Below, piece after piece: positions 1 through 11,394 of a stretch of 64,000 nucleotides of DNA. A model generated the notes under the pieces. It worked only from the letters and a program-made list of their open reading frames with translations. It was not told where the DNA came from and ran no database searches. Each line of letters begins with the position of its first letter. The first letter of the stretch is position 1. A program made the translations under genes and the position numbers. This DNA comes from Volvox africanus (lineage: Eukaryota; Chlorophyta; Chlorophyceae; Chlamydomonadales; Volvocaceae): assembly GCA_030268105.1 (NCBI GenBank), contig BSDZ01000004.1:5315001-5379000 (forward strand). Direction: 5' to 3'.

Positions 1-2033
1 GCTGCCGTGAGCCGTCAGCACCCGCCAGTGTGCCGGCGCCCCAAGGCGAGCCGCCCTTTGCGTGCTCCACGCCGAACATAATAGTGCCGGCCGCGTAGCC
101 CGCAGGCACGAAGATCATGCCGTGATGTGCCAGCTGTGTCACTAGGGGGAAGTTAAGAAAAGTGGGCAGAACGGAGATTTGCCGGACGAGGAGCTAATTT
201 TAGCACGGAGTCGGGTAAAGTAGGCATGCGTCGATGTTAAACAGGTTAGGGTGGGCTGGAAGGAGAGGGTGAGGAAGGACCGGATTTACGGGTACAAGGG
301 ACCTTGTGAAAGCACTCCTGCAGAGGGTGTGCCATCAGGGACAGGGATGCACTGCCAAATGGATAGGGAAACCTTGCCAGCCAGGATGGAGGGACGGGAT
401 GATGGTCTTCCATAAATCCAAGACTTTCAGCATCACAACGGAATACGAATGCCCCCGACTACCCCTCTCAACCATTATTCAGACCAACAAATAGGATTGA
501 GCCCTCAGCGGCTACCACTAAGCTTAGATGATCATGCTCGAAGGATTATGGTCACCCCGGGGATTTCTACTCACCTGCCGTCATAATGGTAGTCTCCTGA
601 CCGCCGCCCTGAGTACTCGTCGACGTGAACAGCGACACAGGTTTGCCGTGCAGCGCTCCCTTCTGCCACAGCATGCCAGTGGCATCGAAAAAGTTTTTCA
701 TTTGAGAGCACATCAAACCGAACCTGAGGTGGGACGCCGGGGCAGAAGGGTTAAGCAACAGCGAAGGGTGAAGGGTGGCGAAGGATTTTTAACGACTTTG
801 CGCTGGTAGTAAAGATGCTACAAGATGCTCGTTGTGGCGACAGTGCTTGCAGTTGGGGCGGCGGTCTGGGGACTGGGGTACTGCGTTGTGATGAATGAGC
901 CGAGTCCGGAAGGATGAAAAGCCGAGATGCGATGCATGATACATGTGAATAGGGCGTTGGTGGTGCCGAATGCGTCGCTGCCGAACAGCTGCCGAATACG
1001 TCGCATGGGGCCCCACGCCTGGGCCAACCGCGCGCCTGAGGCCAAAATGTCCTGAGCAGGTTATAGCTGGCCCGAGGCGTCAGGCGGGCTAAATGCCAGC
1101 CCCGGCAGCGCCAAGATTATGTATGACCAGGACTTCGTTCCGCGTGCGGTCCTAGACTGTGCACAACCTGCCTCCGTTCAATTCCCCCCATGTGTCGAGT
1201 CGCCAACCCAGGGGCGATAGGGGACTGCGCTCTCACCGTGTCGGGAAGCCAAACACCAGGGCGTCGGCTTCAGGCAACCTGTGAGGATCTGCCAACGGAA
1301 TATCCGGCTTAGGCGGTGCATGCATTTTCTCAAGCACGTCCTTGGGCAGCGTCTCAGCGACCTTCATCAGTCAGTCGTACCATGGGACGGGCATATTGAG
1401 GTATGGAGAGTAATGAGACCCAAACCAAAACTCATCAAAAGCGGCGTTACGTGGTGAACGGTAATCGAAACGTGATTTTTTGTGGTTAGAACTTAAGAGC
1501 CGAGGTACGTCCGCGCGACTCGGGCCCGCGGGTCGGCAAGATGAGCAAACCATAAGGTTAAAGCGAGAAGGTTAAAACTCTCCGCGAGTCATCATGCGAT
1601 GTTATTGCTAGCACGCGCACAGTAGACAAGTTAAAATGACATAAGGGGCATCAGATAGAGCGGACCAACAACGTTCACCTGACGGACTTGGGCTGGGGCC
1701 CACACAACAGGTCAGGAACATACATACCTGGAAAATTGAAACCTCAATGTCCTCAAGAGTCTCAAGAGCAGCTTTATAAGTCTCAGCAAGTTTATATATG
1801 TGGCCATAAGTTGAATAAAAAATGAGGAAGATTTTCAACTTCTTCGGAGGATTGGAAACTTCAGCAGCAGGGCTTGCGGCCTCCGTTTCGTCTCCTGGTG
1901 CTTCTGGTTTGACGGTTGTGGCGTCGGTCGTGACAGCTGGCGCTGCTGGCTCGGTTGGCTCGACTGTCGCAGTCGGCTTAGCAGCTGTGGGAGCATCAAC
2001 AGCTTCAGCCCGAGAGCCACAAACGTTACCCAT
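1..2033 (-). CDS. WrbA/flavodoxin-type NAD(P)H:quinone oxidoreductase, N-terminally extended and putatively lipid-anchored (partial, C-terminus outside window)
   Basis: Four exons are read on the minus strand: 1728-2033, 1237-1361, 575-723 and 1-141, the last cut by the window edge. All junctions are in phase. The core has the flavodoxin FMN-loop segment [13 protein letters not shown] (about residues 72-84), then FGFPTRFG and the WrbA signature around [23 protein letters not shown] and HHGMIFVP. WrbA-family enzymes bind FMN and reduce quinones by two electrons. I chose the start at 2033 because it gives MGNVCGSR, a typical N-myristoylation plus palmitoylation signal; an in-frame Met exists 33 codons upstream. 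About 65 residues rich in Ala, Pro, Thr and Glu separate this motif from the core. It is a tandem paralogue of the gene at 3505-4984, but has one fused 5' exon and an extra intron after MTA. From memory, the Chlamydomonas flagellar protein AGG3 is a flavodoxin-type protein; whether this is its orthologue is inference. Confidence 0.87.
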
Positions 2034-2133
2034 TTCTAATGCTGCTTCCTGGCGGTGTGACGTATCTGTATGGCCTAAACCGCTACGTAGAGGACCCGAG
2101 CACCTGTGGAATTCTTCTAAACAATGAGACAAA

Positions 2134-3504
2134 CTTAAGAAAATCGTTTCTAACTAGTAATAAACAGTTTATTGCAATACAGTAGGGAACCCGTTTGTAT
2201 TGCACGACAATCGCGTATATTTTTGCCTGGTAATCAGTCAATCATGTTTGGTCATTTGGCGGGCCGTGAAACTAATGATGTTAAGATCACTGCTTTAAAT
2301 TTTTGAACAAAGATGTTAACAGCAGTTTGGCGCCCAGTGTTCAGGCCTTCCAAACACTTCTCGATTGTGATTAACTGTCATTTTTACTCATCGTAGCAGC
2401 AATAATAGGAAAATTTTTAATATTTAATAATCAATTCAAGCTGTGCGTGTAGGTTCGCCCCAGATGGCCACGTGCCTTCTCGCAACGGTGTACCGGATAT
2501 TATGATGCACGAAAACCCTGCTGAACTACTGCGTGAATAAATAAGTAGTCTACAAGGCCCTACGTTAAAAGTACAGAAAAACGGAGATCTGGATACATTC
2601 CGAATACTTCCGTCAACTTTCTCAGGCCGAGCAGGAACGATTCGGAGATCCGCACGCCCCAGCGCTGATGACGGGATGAGAACATATAAATGCAACAATA
2701 ATCACCACTTCTGCCCGTTACAGGAATTATTTTTTCCGTCCATCGGCTTACGATTACTTCGAAAGTCTTGGGCATTCTTTGGCGTCATGACACGCCAAGA
2801 AATGTAGGGAGATTGCGGCCCGAAGCGCAATCCGCTGCCTGCCTCAGCTGATGTCCCTAGTCGCAAAACGTGTTGCAAGCTGTAACCAATTACTACCACT
2901 TTCCTTGCTTTTCGTCCATAGAGCGGAACCCGGCTATTCGGAAGCACTGCTGTTGCCATCCGCTATCCTTGCACGCGTTTATGTATGAGGCGCTTCAAGA
3001 GGACAAATCCATTCGCCTGCAATGAGCCTTCGAAGTACACATGATGCGTTAAACATTACATTTTGACCCTTCAGACAGGCGTATGCACAAATATTAGGAA
3101 GGGAGATAAGCACGCTACTGATCGGCAGAACCGCTCCTCCCAGGGCGCGAGACGGAGGCTTTGGTCCTAAATGGAATGAGCACGGCATACTACAGGCTAA
3201 ATTGTCTGATCTTACTTAAGGTCCGCACAGAGCTCAGCCGCCGAAGCGGCGTCGTACACCACACTGCTGCACATATAAAGGCCTCTATAAGGTCAGTCAA
3301 TACAATCACGAATCTGCGGACCTGTTCCATTCGCAAGGCCAACAAATGCAGATAACATCTGGCCCATCATATTGCGTTCATCAAAAGTGGTGGATTCATC
3401 GGTGGTACGGGTCGCAGCTTTCACAGGTCGAGTGCGCGAACGCGCCATGCAAGCAGGGCCCCTTAGCAGCGTTTCTCATGTTCCGCGCCATGCCTGCAAA
3501 GCAC
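2134..3504. other. Spacer between the two flavodoxin genes
   Basis: About 1.37 kb of AT-richer sequence without an exon that I can link to a family. It must contain the 5' region of the upstream-extended paralogue and the 3' UTR of the downstream one, since both are on the minus strand. A TGTAA-type algal polyadenylation motif (TTACA on plus) lies near 3056. Confidence 0.5.
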
Positions 3505-4984
3505 TCAAGCCTTGAGCTTCTTGGCAACGCCCGCCAGGTTTTTGCCCTGCAAGGAAGTAGGATATGGCCCCGGAAAGGTTATTAGTCAAATGAACAGCAG
3601 GCAGATTCGCCAAATTGCCTGAAACATTATTCGTGCAGCTCAGGTTATCAAGCTGGCTGATAATACATCCTGTTACGAGCATATTTCCCGGCCAACATGT
3701 CTCGAGCTCCCTCATGTTTTGCAGCATCATGCAAACTCTGCGCAGGTGCAACATGCTCAATGGACAATTGTCAATCTGCTACAGTGACTAGACGCGCGGA
3801 ATTAACAACAGTAACAGTCAACAAGCAAACGCACGTTTCGTTCTGTCTGAAACTCACCAGGACCTCTGCCAGCTGCAGCTCAATCTCCGACGGCTGCCGT
3901 GAGCCGTCAACACCCGCCAACGTGCCGGCACCCCAAGGCGAGCCACCACGGGCAACGTTGACATCGAAAATGCCAGGGCCGGCCGCATAGCCCCCGGGCA
4001 CGAAGATCATGCCGTGATGGGCCAGCTGTGTGACGGCAGTCATAAGGGTGGTCTCTTGGCCACCGCCCTGGGTGGCGGTGGACGTGAATAGGGAGGCCGG
4101 CTTGCCATGGAGGGCACCCTTCTGCCACAGGCCGCCGGTCGCATCGAAGAAGGCCTTCATTTGGGCGGCCATCATGCCGAAGCTGCAGAGGGCCGCGGGA
4201 TATTTGGGGGAAGCAAATTCGGGAAGCACGAGATAATTCTGGGAAGGAGGATAACAATTGAGGATGACACAGGGCACATTGGCAGGTTGTCGGTGCAGGT
4301 TTGTTTTGCATCAGCTGCTAAAGTAGGAGGTTTCTTCATTCATTAGTAAGCACCAACAATCATAATATGGTGCAAAGCGTCAGATCGTGACGGCATTAGA
4401 CTTAAGGAAGAGGAAGGACCGTTGGCATTTGTCCGCAGGTCATCGCTTACCGGGTTGGAAAGCCGAACACAAAACCGTCTGCCTCTGCAAGGCTATGCGG
4501 GTCAATGATCGGGTAGTCCGACTTGGGAGGCGCGTGAAGCTTAGCCAGGATGTCCTCAGGGAGCGTCTCCGCTACCTGGGGACGGACAGACAGGTAGACA
4601 TAGACTTTAGGCCAGCCGTTGGCTGCACAGATTTCGCAAGAAGCCGGGTGAAGCCGCGGTCATGTTGCTTATGAACGGATTGCTGCTGATAACTGCAGGA
4701 TGAGGTAGCGAAAGCCTGCTAATAACTGATTCACATAATCGCGGTGCAGGACACGTATTTTCTAGATGCAGGCACTACCAACCTGATAAATCGTTGCTTC
4801 CACGCTTTCCACTGACTCAACGCCCTGCAGCGGAAACAAAAACATTTCAACAACTCCACAGTTTAAGCGCGGGTAGTCTGCAAGCGGGCATTCTTCCGTG
4901 ACGACCAACCTTCTTAACGGCCTCAGCCATTGTCTTGATGTGACCATAAGTGGAGTAAAAGATGATCCAGACCTTCACGGCCAT
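3505..4984 (-). CDS. WrbA-type NAD(P)H:quinone oxidoreductase (complete, 202 aa)
   Basis: Five minus-strand exons: 4910-4984, 4783-4824, 4451-4575, 3858-4182 and 3505-3546. All have GT-AG borders and exact phase, giving 202 residues, the usual WrbA length. The protein starts [17 protein letters not shown], a beta strand followed by the FMN phosphate loop. It continues with [19 protein letters not shown], the strongest WrbA signature, then [26 protein letters not shown] and [11 protein letters not shown], and ends [12 protein letters not shown]. Family enzymes carry FMN, transfer hydride from NAD(P)H to quinones and limit semiquinone formation. There is no N-terminal extension and no targeting signal, so it is probably cytosolic. 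It lies 1.5 kb upstream of, and in the same orientation as, its lipid-motif paralogue, so this is a tandem duplication. Family assignment is firm; the physiological substrate is not visible. Confidence 0.95.
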
Positions 4985-6464
4985 TTCCGTCAGGTTAAGG
5001 AGTAGCTAATTCGCAGAAGAGAGCGTCAAGAGACCTAGGGCAGCGGCACCGGAATGGAAGTGACCTGTTGAGCCGCTTTTGGATTTGAGTAGAGCACCTA
5101 AGGAATGTATAAGTATCGGAAGAGTTGACTGCATGTACGGCGAAAAGAAGTAAGAAGTAATCTTCCATGGTAACATCGGTAATCCTCTGACCAGTAGTCG
5201 TCCTGACCGTTTCCTCACGGTTATCCAGTCTGACATTAAACGCACCTAATGATTCGTCATGCATGGTTCATGAATCCGCCCAAATCCGTCTGCAAGCTAT
5301 AAACGCATGGAGGGTTCCCATTTTTATGCACTCTCTTGGCTGATGCATAGGAATATAAGTGGCCATGCACGACTCGTAAATGTCTAATGATCTCCTGTGA
5401 TCAGTTGTGTCCTGTCCAGGTTGTATGGTTGACAAAAAGCGCGGAGTAAACTGTATTCGCTGTCGTTCGCCACTGCCGCTCTACGTGTCGATCAGTTGTA
5501 GAGCATCATCGTGTCGTCTGGAAATTTTAAGATGTACGCGATACTACAACGCACTTTCTTGCATATATCATGGATGTAAAAAACTGCGTATTTAGAGAGG
5601 CTTCACAAACAAATCACTTGGGTGTTTATGTGAATAACACGTACTACCACATTGGGCGCTTCTTATCAGCATAGCAAGTGATCATGCACCTGGCTCATCG
5701 ATACCCTGGCCCTTGCACCACGAGCCAGACGAATTCTCGCAAGTCCTTTTGGCGCTTACATGAATGCACTACCTTTACTGCATCAGGCGCGTTAGCCCAC
5801 AACACTAAGTATTGGCCACAACAACGACAACGAGCGTTGTCTGTGGCCCGGGCTGCTAATATATCCACTAGTCAGGTAATACGCTTCTCTAAAAAAATCA
5901 TCATATAGTACAATATGAACGCGGTCGAGCACAGTTCGAATACGGCGCGCGCTCACAGCTGGGGTAAAGTGTGTTTTGCTGCGCATGAACCCACGAATCC
6001 ACGATCTCGTTTCCATGGGGTCCAGCCCCCAAAACCCGTATACAGTGGTGTGGGGGGGGATTCCAAGATGGCATTTTTACACCACTCCCTGACGCCCTAA
6101 CTTGGCATCCCCACATACCATGAACAAGTATGCCCTACAAGTTGGATATTGGATAACTCTTTGTTACTGCTGGCAGCTATACATTTCCTGGCTTCAAGTG
6201 ACACAATCTTCTATTTAGAGCACTGGGAATGCGAGTCCACTGCTAACTCGCCCCTGTCTACTCCGCGTGCTCCGTGGCGCGCAATCCCTCCCATTCTATA
6301 TGTTCAGAGCGGCCCGCGCAAATAAGCTACCCCGTTCCCGTATCCGCCTCTCCGCTCGCTTAATTCACCCCTTCTTACCCGAAAGCCCGTAATCCTAAAC
6401 CGCACCTTCTCCACATATGCACCCTAAACTCTACCGCTTCACCCCTGATCCACGGTCTGTTTAG
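4985..6464. other. Spacer between flavodoxin gene and alpha/beta-hydrolase gene
   Basis: This interval separates divergently transcribed genes. It must hold the promoter of the minus-strand flavodoxin gene and the promoter plus first exon(s) of the plus-strand hydrolase gene. A pyrimidine-rich tract runs into the acceptor at 6464. No initiator exon could be fixed; a short reading frame starts at 5915, but its splice to 6465 is not convincing. Confidence 0.5.
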
Positions 6465-9109
6465 GTCAGCGACTTGTCGTTCGAGCTCGATTCACGAAAC
6501 GGCCTGAAACGCATCAAGTACGAGCCCAATGGTGTGTGTACATCTTCCGAGCCGGAACAGTTAGCTAGCCAGTGCACCACTCGAGATTGCGACATGCCTC
6601 ACATGCATGCCGCACTCTGTCATTGTGTTAAATTTTTACCGCCCCCAATATCCACAATCAATTCACAGGCTGGTATTATTGGGACTGGAAGTGGGAGGGA
6701 CAGACACGCAAGGTACATTACGTGAAGGCCGGGCGGCAGGTATGTATGGTGTCGGGAACGGCAACATCACTAACGCATGATGTTGATTCTCTTGAATTTT
6801 TCTTAACAAGAAGATGCCTAACAAACCTCGTCTTCGTCCGCTTTTGTCTCCTGGTGTGGCGCTGTGTCTTGGGGAGTAGGGCGACCCCGTCGTGGTGCTC
6901 GTACACGGTTACGGCGCATCATCGTACCACTGGCGGTACAATGTCCCGGCGCTGGCGGAGGCCGGCTTCCAAGTGAGTATGGACATGAAGCCCTGACTTC
7001 GTGCCTTATTGGGGATTGCAACAAGGGCCTTTGGGCGGAATGGCCCAGGGCGCTCAGATGCCGTCCTTCCTTGCGTCTTCCTCGCTCCCACTGTTTCTAC
7101 TGTTACCGCTAGGTTTTGGTGCTAGTGCTGCGCCCTGCGCCTGGCCCCGATGCTATTGCCTCTCTTCAGGTCTACGCAGTGGACCTGCTCGGGTTTGGCT
7201 ACTCCGAGAAGGCCCGAGTGGACTACACGAATGCGGAGGTGCGAATCTCCGCCAAAAGGATTGTAATTAGAACGGGGGTGTAATTAGGGTTGTAATTAGA
7301 ACGGGGACAAAAGGGCAAGGGGGGCGTGTGGACCAAGGCGGGTTCGGTCAGTCACCACTGGGCGCGCCTCGGGATTCTGCATCTTTGCATCTTGCCGCTG
7401 CAGTCTGATACGCGCCTTACTTGGGACTCTGTCTTTTGGCCCTCAGGTCTGGTCCTCCCAAGTGGCTGCCTTCGTTCGGGAGGTGGTGGGTCCCGCCGGG
7501 GCTCCCGTGGTGCTGGCGGGGAACTCTCTGGGTGGGTACGTGTCACTGGCCACTGCTGCGACCCACGGGCCGGAGCTGGTGCGTGGTGTGGCGCTGCTGA
7601 ATGGAGCCGGGCCTTTCCGTGACGCCAACGGCGGCAAGACACCTGAGCAGGAGGAGGCGGAATGGGCGGACCAGTCGTGGTGGGCTCGGACGAAACGGAG
7701 CATTGCCACGTGAGTCTGGGTTGGCAGGCGTTGGTGATGGGGGTTGAGGGCCTGGGGAAGGGACGCCGTGACTGGGCACGTCGTACGCACTATGTCCTCA
7801 GTGCGTTGACAGGGTTGGGTTGAAAGCGAAAAGGTGCATGGAAATGTTTGTTTGGTATGTAGTATCACTCACGGTTATATCCGCCTAATAAGCAAAGGCC
7901 CGATCGGAAGATGTCCACCGGATAGACAAGGTCCATCCCGGATACCAGCTACCCCTAGACACCCCAGAATATGCTACAGGGAAAGCGGTGATCGAAGTTG
8001 CATGGATTTCGTTAGGTGTGAAGGACGTAAGTCCTTACTGCGTGTGGGGTTCAAATTCTGAGCCCGCAGCAAACCAATCCACCTCGCCCTCCTCGCCCTC
8101 ACACCGGAACCATTCATTGAGCAGCTCTTTGAAGCGCGGCGTCATGTTCTTCGCCTTTCAGCGCACCAAGCAGCCCGCACGTATTCGGGAGGTGCTGCAA
8201 ATGGTGTACGTGGATCACTCTAGTATCGACGACGACCTGGTCACCAGTATTGAGGTAAGCTTTTGAAGTAAGCCGCCTTGGGCGCGAGCTGAGGGGCTAC
8301 CAAACGAGCCAACATTCGGCCCTGATTTGGTGTTGGGCCTCATCCTGGCAACCTTCAGTGCCTTTTTGCTGAAAGGACCCGAGGGATGTGTATGTACCGT
8401 ATTCCCGTACTCCCACTCGCCGCGTGTCGGCCTCCCTCACTCCCTCCCTCTCTTCCAACCTCCCCACCCCCTTCCCTGCTCCACTGTGCATCTGCCTTGG
8501 TAACTCCTAAGCACCATCCTCCTCTTTTTTTCTCGCTGTGCACCACTCTCAAGGTTTTACCCCCATATCGACACGCCCGCAAGCAGGCCCCCGCTCAGGA
8601 CCCAGCTGCCTCTGAGGTCTTCTTCCTCGTCTCTCACTCCACCAAGGGGCCCCCGCGCTACGTGGATGAGCTGCTGGAGCGGCTGAAGGTGCCCTTGCTA
8701 TTGCTGTGGGGCGATAAGGATCCGTGGATTACACCAGCGAGGGTGGGTTGCGGGCTGCTGCGGGAGGGCCGGTGGGAGGGTGGGTTGCGGGCTGCTCTGA
8801 TGCCTCTCCGCGGCCCTCTGTTTCGGCTCCCTTCATGCTGTCATCTTGCTGAACCCCATTCCACCTCCCCTTTAATTCCCTCCCTTCCCTCAGGCTGCCA
8901 AGATCCAGGCGCTCTATCCCGCCGCCGTGAAGGTGGGATTGGAGAGCGGCCACTGCCCTCATGACGACACCCCCGCAGAGACCAACAAGGCACTTTTGGA
9001 CTGGCTGGGGTCGCTGGAAACCCCAACAAGTGCGGGTTCCGGCGCATCTGTCCCCACCGTCCCCGTCTCGACTTCCTCTTCTTCCACAGCTGGGAGGAGC
9101 GGCATGTAG
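6465..9109 (+). CDS. Plastid-type alpha/beta-hydrolase (N-terminal exon not identified)
   Basis: Eight consecutive plus-strand exons fit in phase: 6465-6531, 6669-6739, 6880-6972, 7170-7238, 7447-7709, 8125-8254, 8587-8742 and 8894-9109, coding about 354 residues without the start. In order: WKWEGQTRKVHYVKAG; the oxyanion segment VVVLVHGYGASSYHWRYN; VYAVDLLGFGYSEKA; the nucleophile elbow GNSLGGYVSLATAA (catalytic Ser); a cap region; LLLLWGDKDPW (catalytic Asp); and ESGHCPHDD (catalytic His). The triad is complete, so it should be an active hydrolase. The nucleophile-elbow region followed by GVALLNGAG resembles plant pheophytinase, chlorophyll dephytylase and related plastid hydrolases, but I cannot fix the subfamily or substrate. 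A transit peptide would lie in the missing upstream exon. The C-terminus ends in a Ser/Thr-rich tail of about 25 residues. Confidence 0.9.
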
Positions 9110-11394
9110 GAGGGAGGTAAGCGGGGCTGTCCGTGGTTGATGTTGATTGGTGGATGGAGGATGATGCCGAAACCATATGCTGATGGATAGGTCTCGCAGA
9201 GCAGAGCGAATCCAGTGCTTTCATGATTTTTTATATTTGAAGGAAGATCTGTCATGTATGGAAGATGCATGGAAGAAGTTCTTTTTCGGTCCGATTGTCT
9301 GTATGTGTATGTGATAGGGGGGGTTTGCTTCACCCGTGGCCACTACCTGGCACTAGTCCCTACCTTTCCCTGTATGTCGGGATCGATCCTGGATGTTCCA
9401 GGAACACAATGTTGTCTGTAGCCCTCAATGAATTATCGTAACACATCTTTTCTTTCTTTTGGGCCATATGGGCGACGGCGGCGAACCCAAAAGTTGCTAC
9501 TGTTCAGTGACGACGCCTTTATATATGGCGTCAAGATTTGCCGAATTGGACCCCATGTTATGTTGTTACGGTCGCAATAGACCGTATGCTGGGTCCCGTG
9601 AGCGGACGCGCGCACGTGTATGTGTGCGTGTATGTGTTTTGGTTGCATATTTAATTTACAGCTTTGTGGGGTCCAGTGTCGGAGTAAAATCGATCGTTTG
9701 AGTTGGTGCATGCGGTTGTCTAGTCGTTCCTGCTTTGGATGAGCGACAATCGTTCTGCGGTCGTTGCTGTGATGAGCTGTGGGTCGATCTGTGTTATAGT
9801 TTAGCACAGAATACAACCCAGGGTGCTCGTCTTGCCCGTAGCCAACCTTAACCAGGTGCCAGACCTAGCCCGATGACGGATATAGTGTCCAATCCTGGGG
9901 TGTTTACGGGTTGTATCCGTGATGAATGTGCGTGGACATTTTCCGATTGTGCCTTTGCTTATACAGATACAATACACTGTACGTTCTCATGTTGTTCTCA
10001 TATGTAATATCGATCGCTCCCGCAACCAGTGCAATGCGAAGCCAGGTAAGTAAGGCAGGCGGGGGGGGGATGTCACGACATACGATTACACTGACATACT
10101 TCGGTTCGAACGAAGAAAACACTTCCGACACAAGTTCGGAACAGAATCAAGATACCCACTCATGTGGGCGAATATTTGCGCCAACAATGTCCGTTTGCAT
10201 TTACATAGATGGACTACCGGATTACCATTGAGTATCATTTACATGCCTTCCGTTCAATTGTCAGTTAGCTCCGAAGCCTAGTCGTTTGAGTACGCGTACG
10301 AGCTGGTAGGAGCGCAGAAGCCAGGTAAGGCTTTGTCAGATGGCTCTCGAAGCTACTCTTCGTGCGCGAAATCGACCTAACAATCATACAAAAATGATTC
10401 GTGCATGACATTATTGCATTGTAAGCATGTGTACGTTCTCTCAAGGGGTGACGAGCTGGGTAAATCTTCCGAGACAAATCGTCTCTTTCGCGAGTCAGTT
10501 TTGCACGGGCGTGAATGGTGATTCATGCCTGTCGTTCCGCTCGGGTCGCTGCGTGCGTTTTCTGAGTTGGGTGGGCGATCTTCCAATGAGACGTGCGTGC
10601 TTGTGGTACGATACTAATTTAAATTCGATTTGGATCTCCTGCTGCCTGCCAACTTAAACGTGCGGGATATAATTGGTGCGATGCCAAGCAGTAGTGCTCA
10701 CCAGCCTCTAACCTGCTTCTAACCGCCTGTTATGCCATGTTAGCGACATTTATATCCTTATGGCGACGGAGTTGGTAGGGATCTTTCCGTACGGTTGCCT
10801 CGGCAATACACGAGTCTGACCTTTTGCATAGGAAAAGTAGTACCTGTACATGTAGCATATGCGTGATTGTGAAGTTTTGTGGATTGCCTCCATCTGCATC
10901 GTGACTTGTGAGGGAAATGTCAGTTGGAATCACCCCTGCCTGCTGGTTGGAATAATACATGTCATGTCGAAACAAATGCATTATCTATATAGCGTGAGCT
11001 CGCCACCTCGAGCAGCGACAGCGTTCACTTGATGCGACATGACAGCTCGACTCGATCGTCAGTTGCTTGCCTCGGCCGTACATATCATGTTGCATCCAAT
11101 GATATTCATACAATCATGTTGCATCCAAAATGATATATACGGCCGCCATCAAGTATCGGGGCAGGACGACGGTGTAAATTCTACATGATAGTGTTTTAGA
11201 TGCCGGTTTGTTTTATAGAATGGTTTACTTGTCGTTTCTATCCGTAAATATTGATGTCCGGTACATCAGTGCTCGTTCGATCGTTGAGGACTACTGTATC
11301 GCATCAGGAGCTTAAAGATGAATGTAGATAGTGTAACCATTAGTGGACTCATATATCTCTTATTTTAATTCTTGATTGAAAGCAAATCTTCACG
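9110..11394. other. Gene-free spacer
   Basis: About 2.3 kb without a recognisable exon. It contains a short direct repeat near 11085-11135, where a motif reading CATGTTGCATCCAA followed by TGATAT occurs twice about 30 bp apart. The last few hundred bases are AT-rich and precede the signal-peptide exon at 11395, so they probably contain its promoter. Confidence 0.5.

Noticed and set aside
1822..2127. Ala/Val/Gly-rich plus frame
   Set aside because: It is the antisense shadow of the Ala/Pro/Thr-rich N-terminal extension of the flavodoxin paralogue.
8010..8070. tRNA-like T-loop (GGTTCAAATTC) in the alpha/beta-hydrolase intron
   Set aside because: The T-stem does not close (U where C61 should pair with G53) and no D or acceptor stem can be formed; the segment lies inside a well-supported intron.
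10098..10116. CTTCGGTTCGAACGAAG, resembling a tRNA T-arm
   Set aside because: It is a short self-palindrome without the other tRNA arms.
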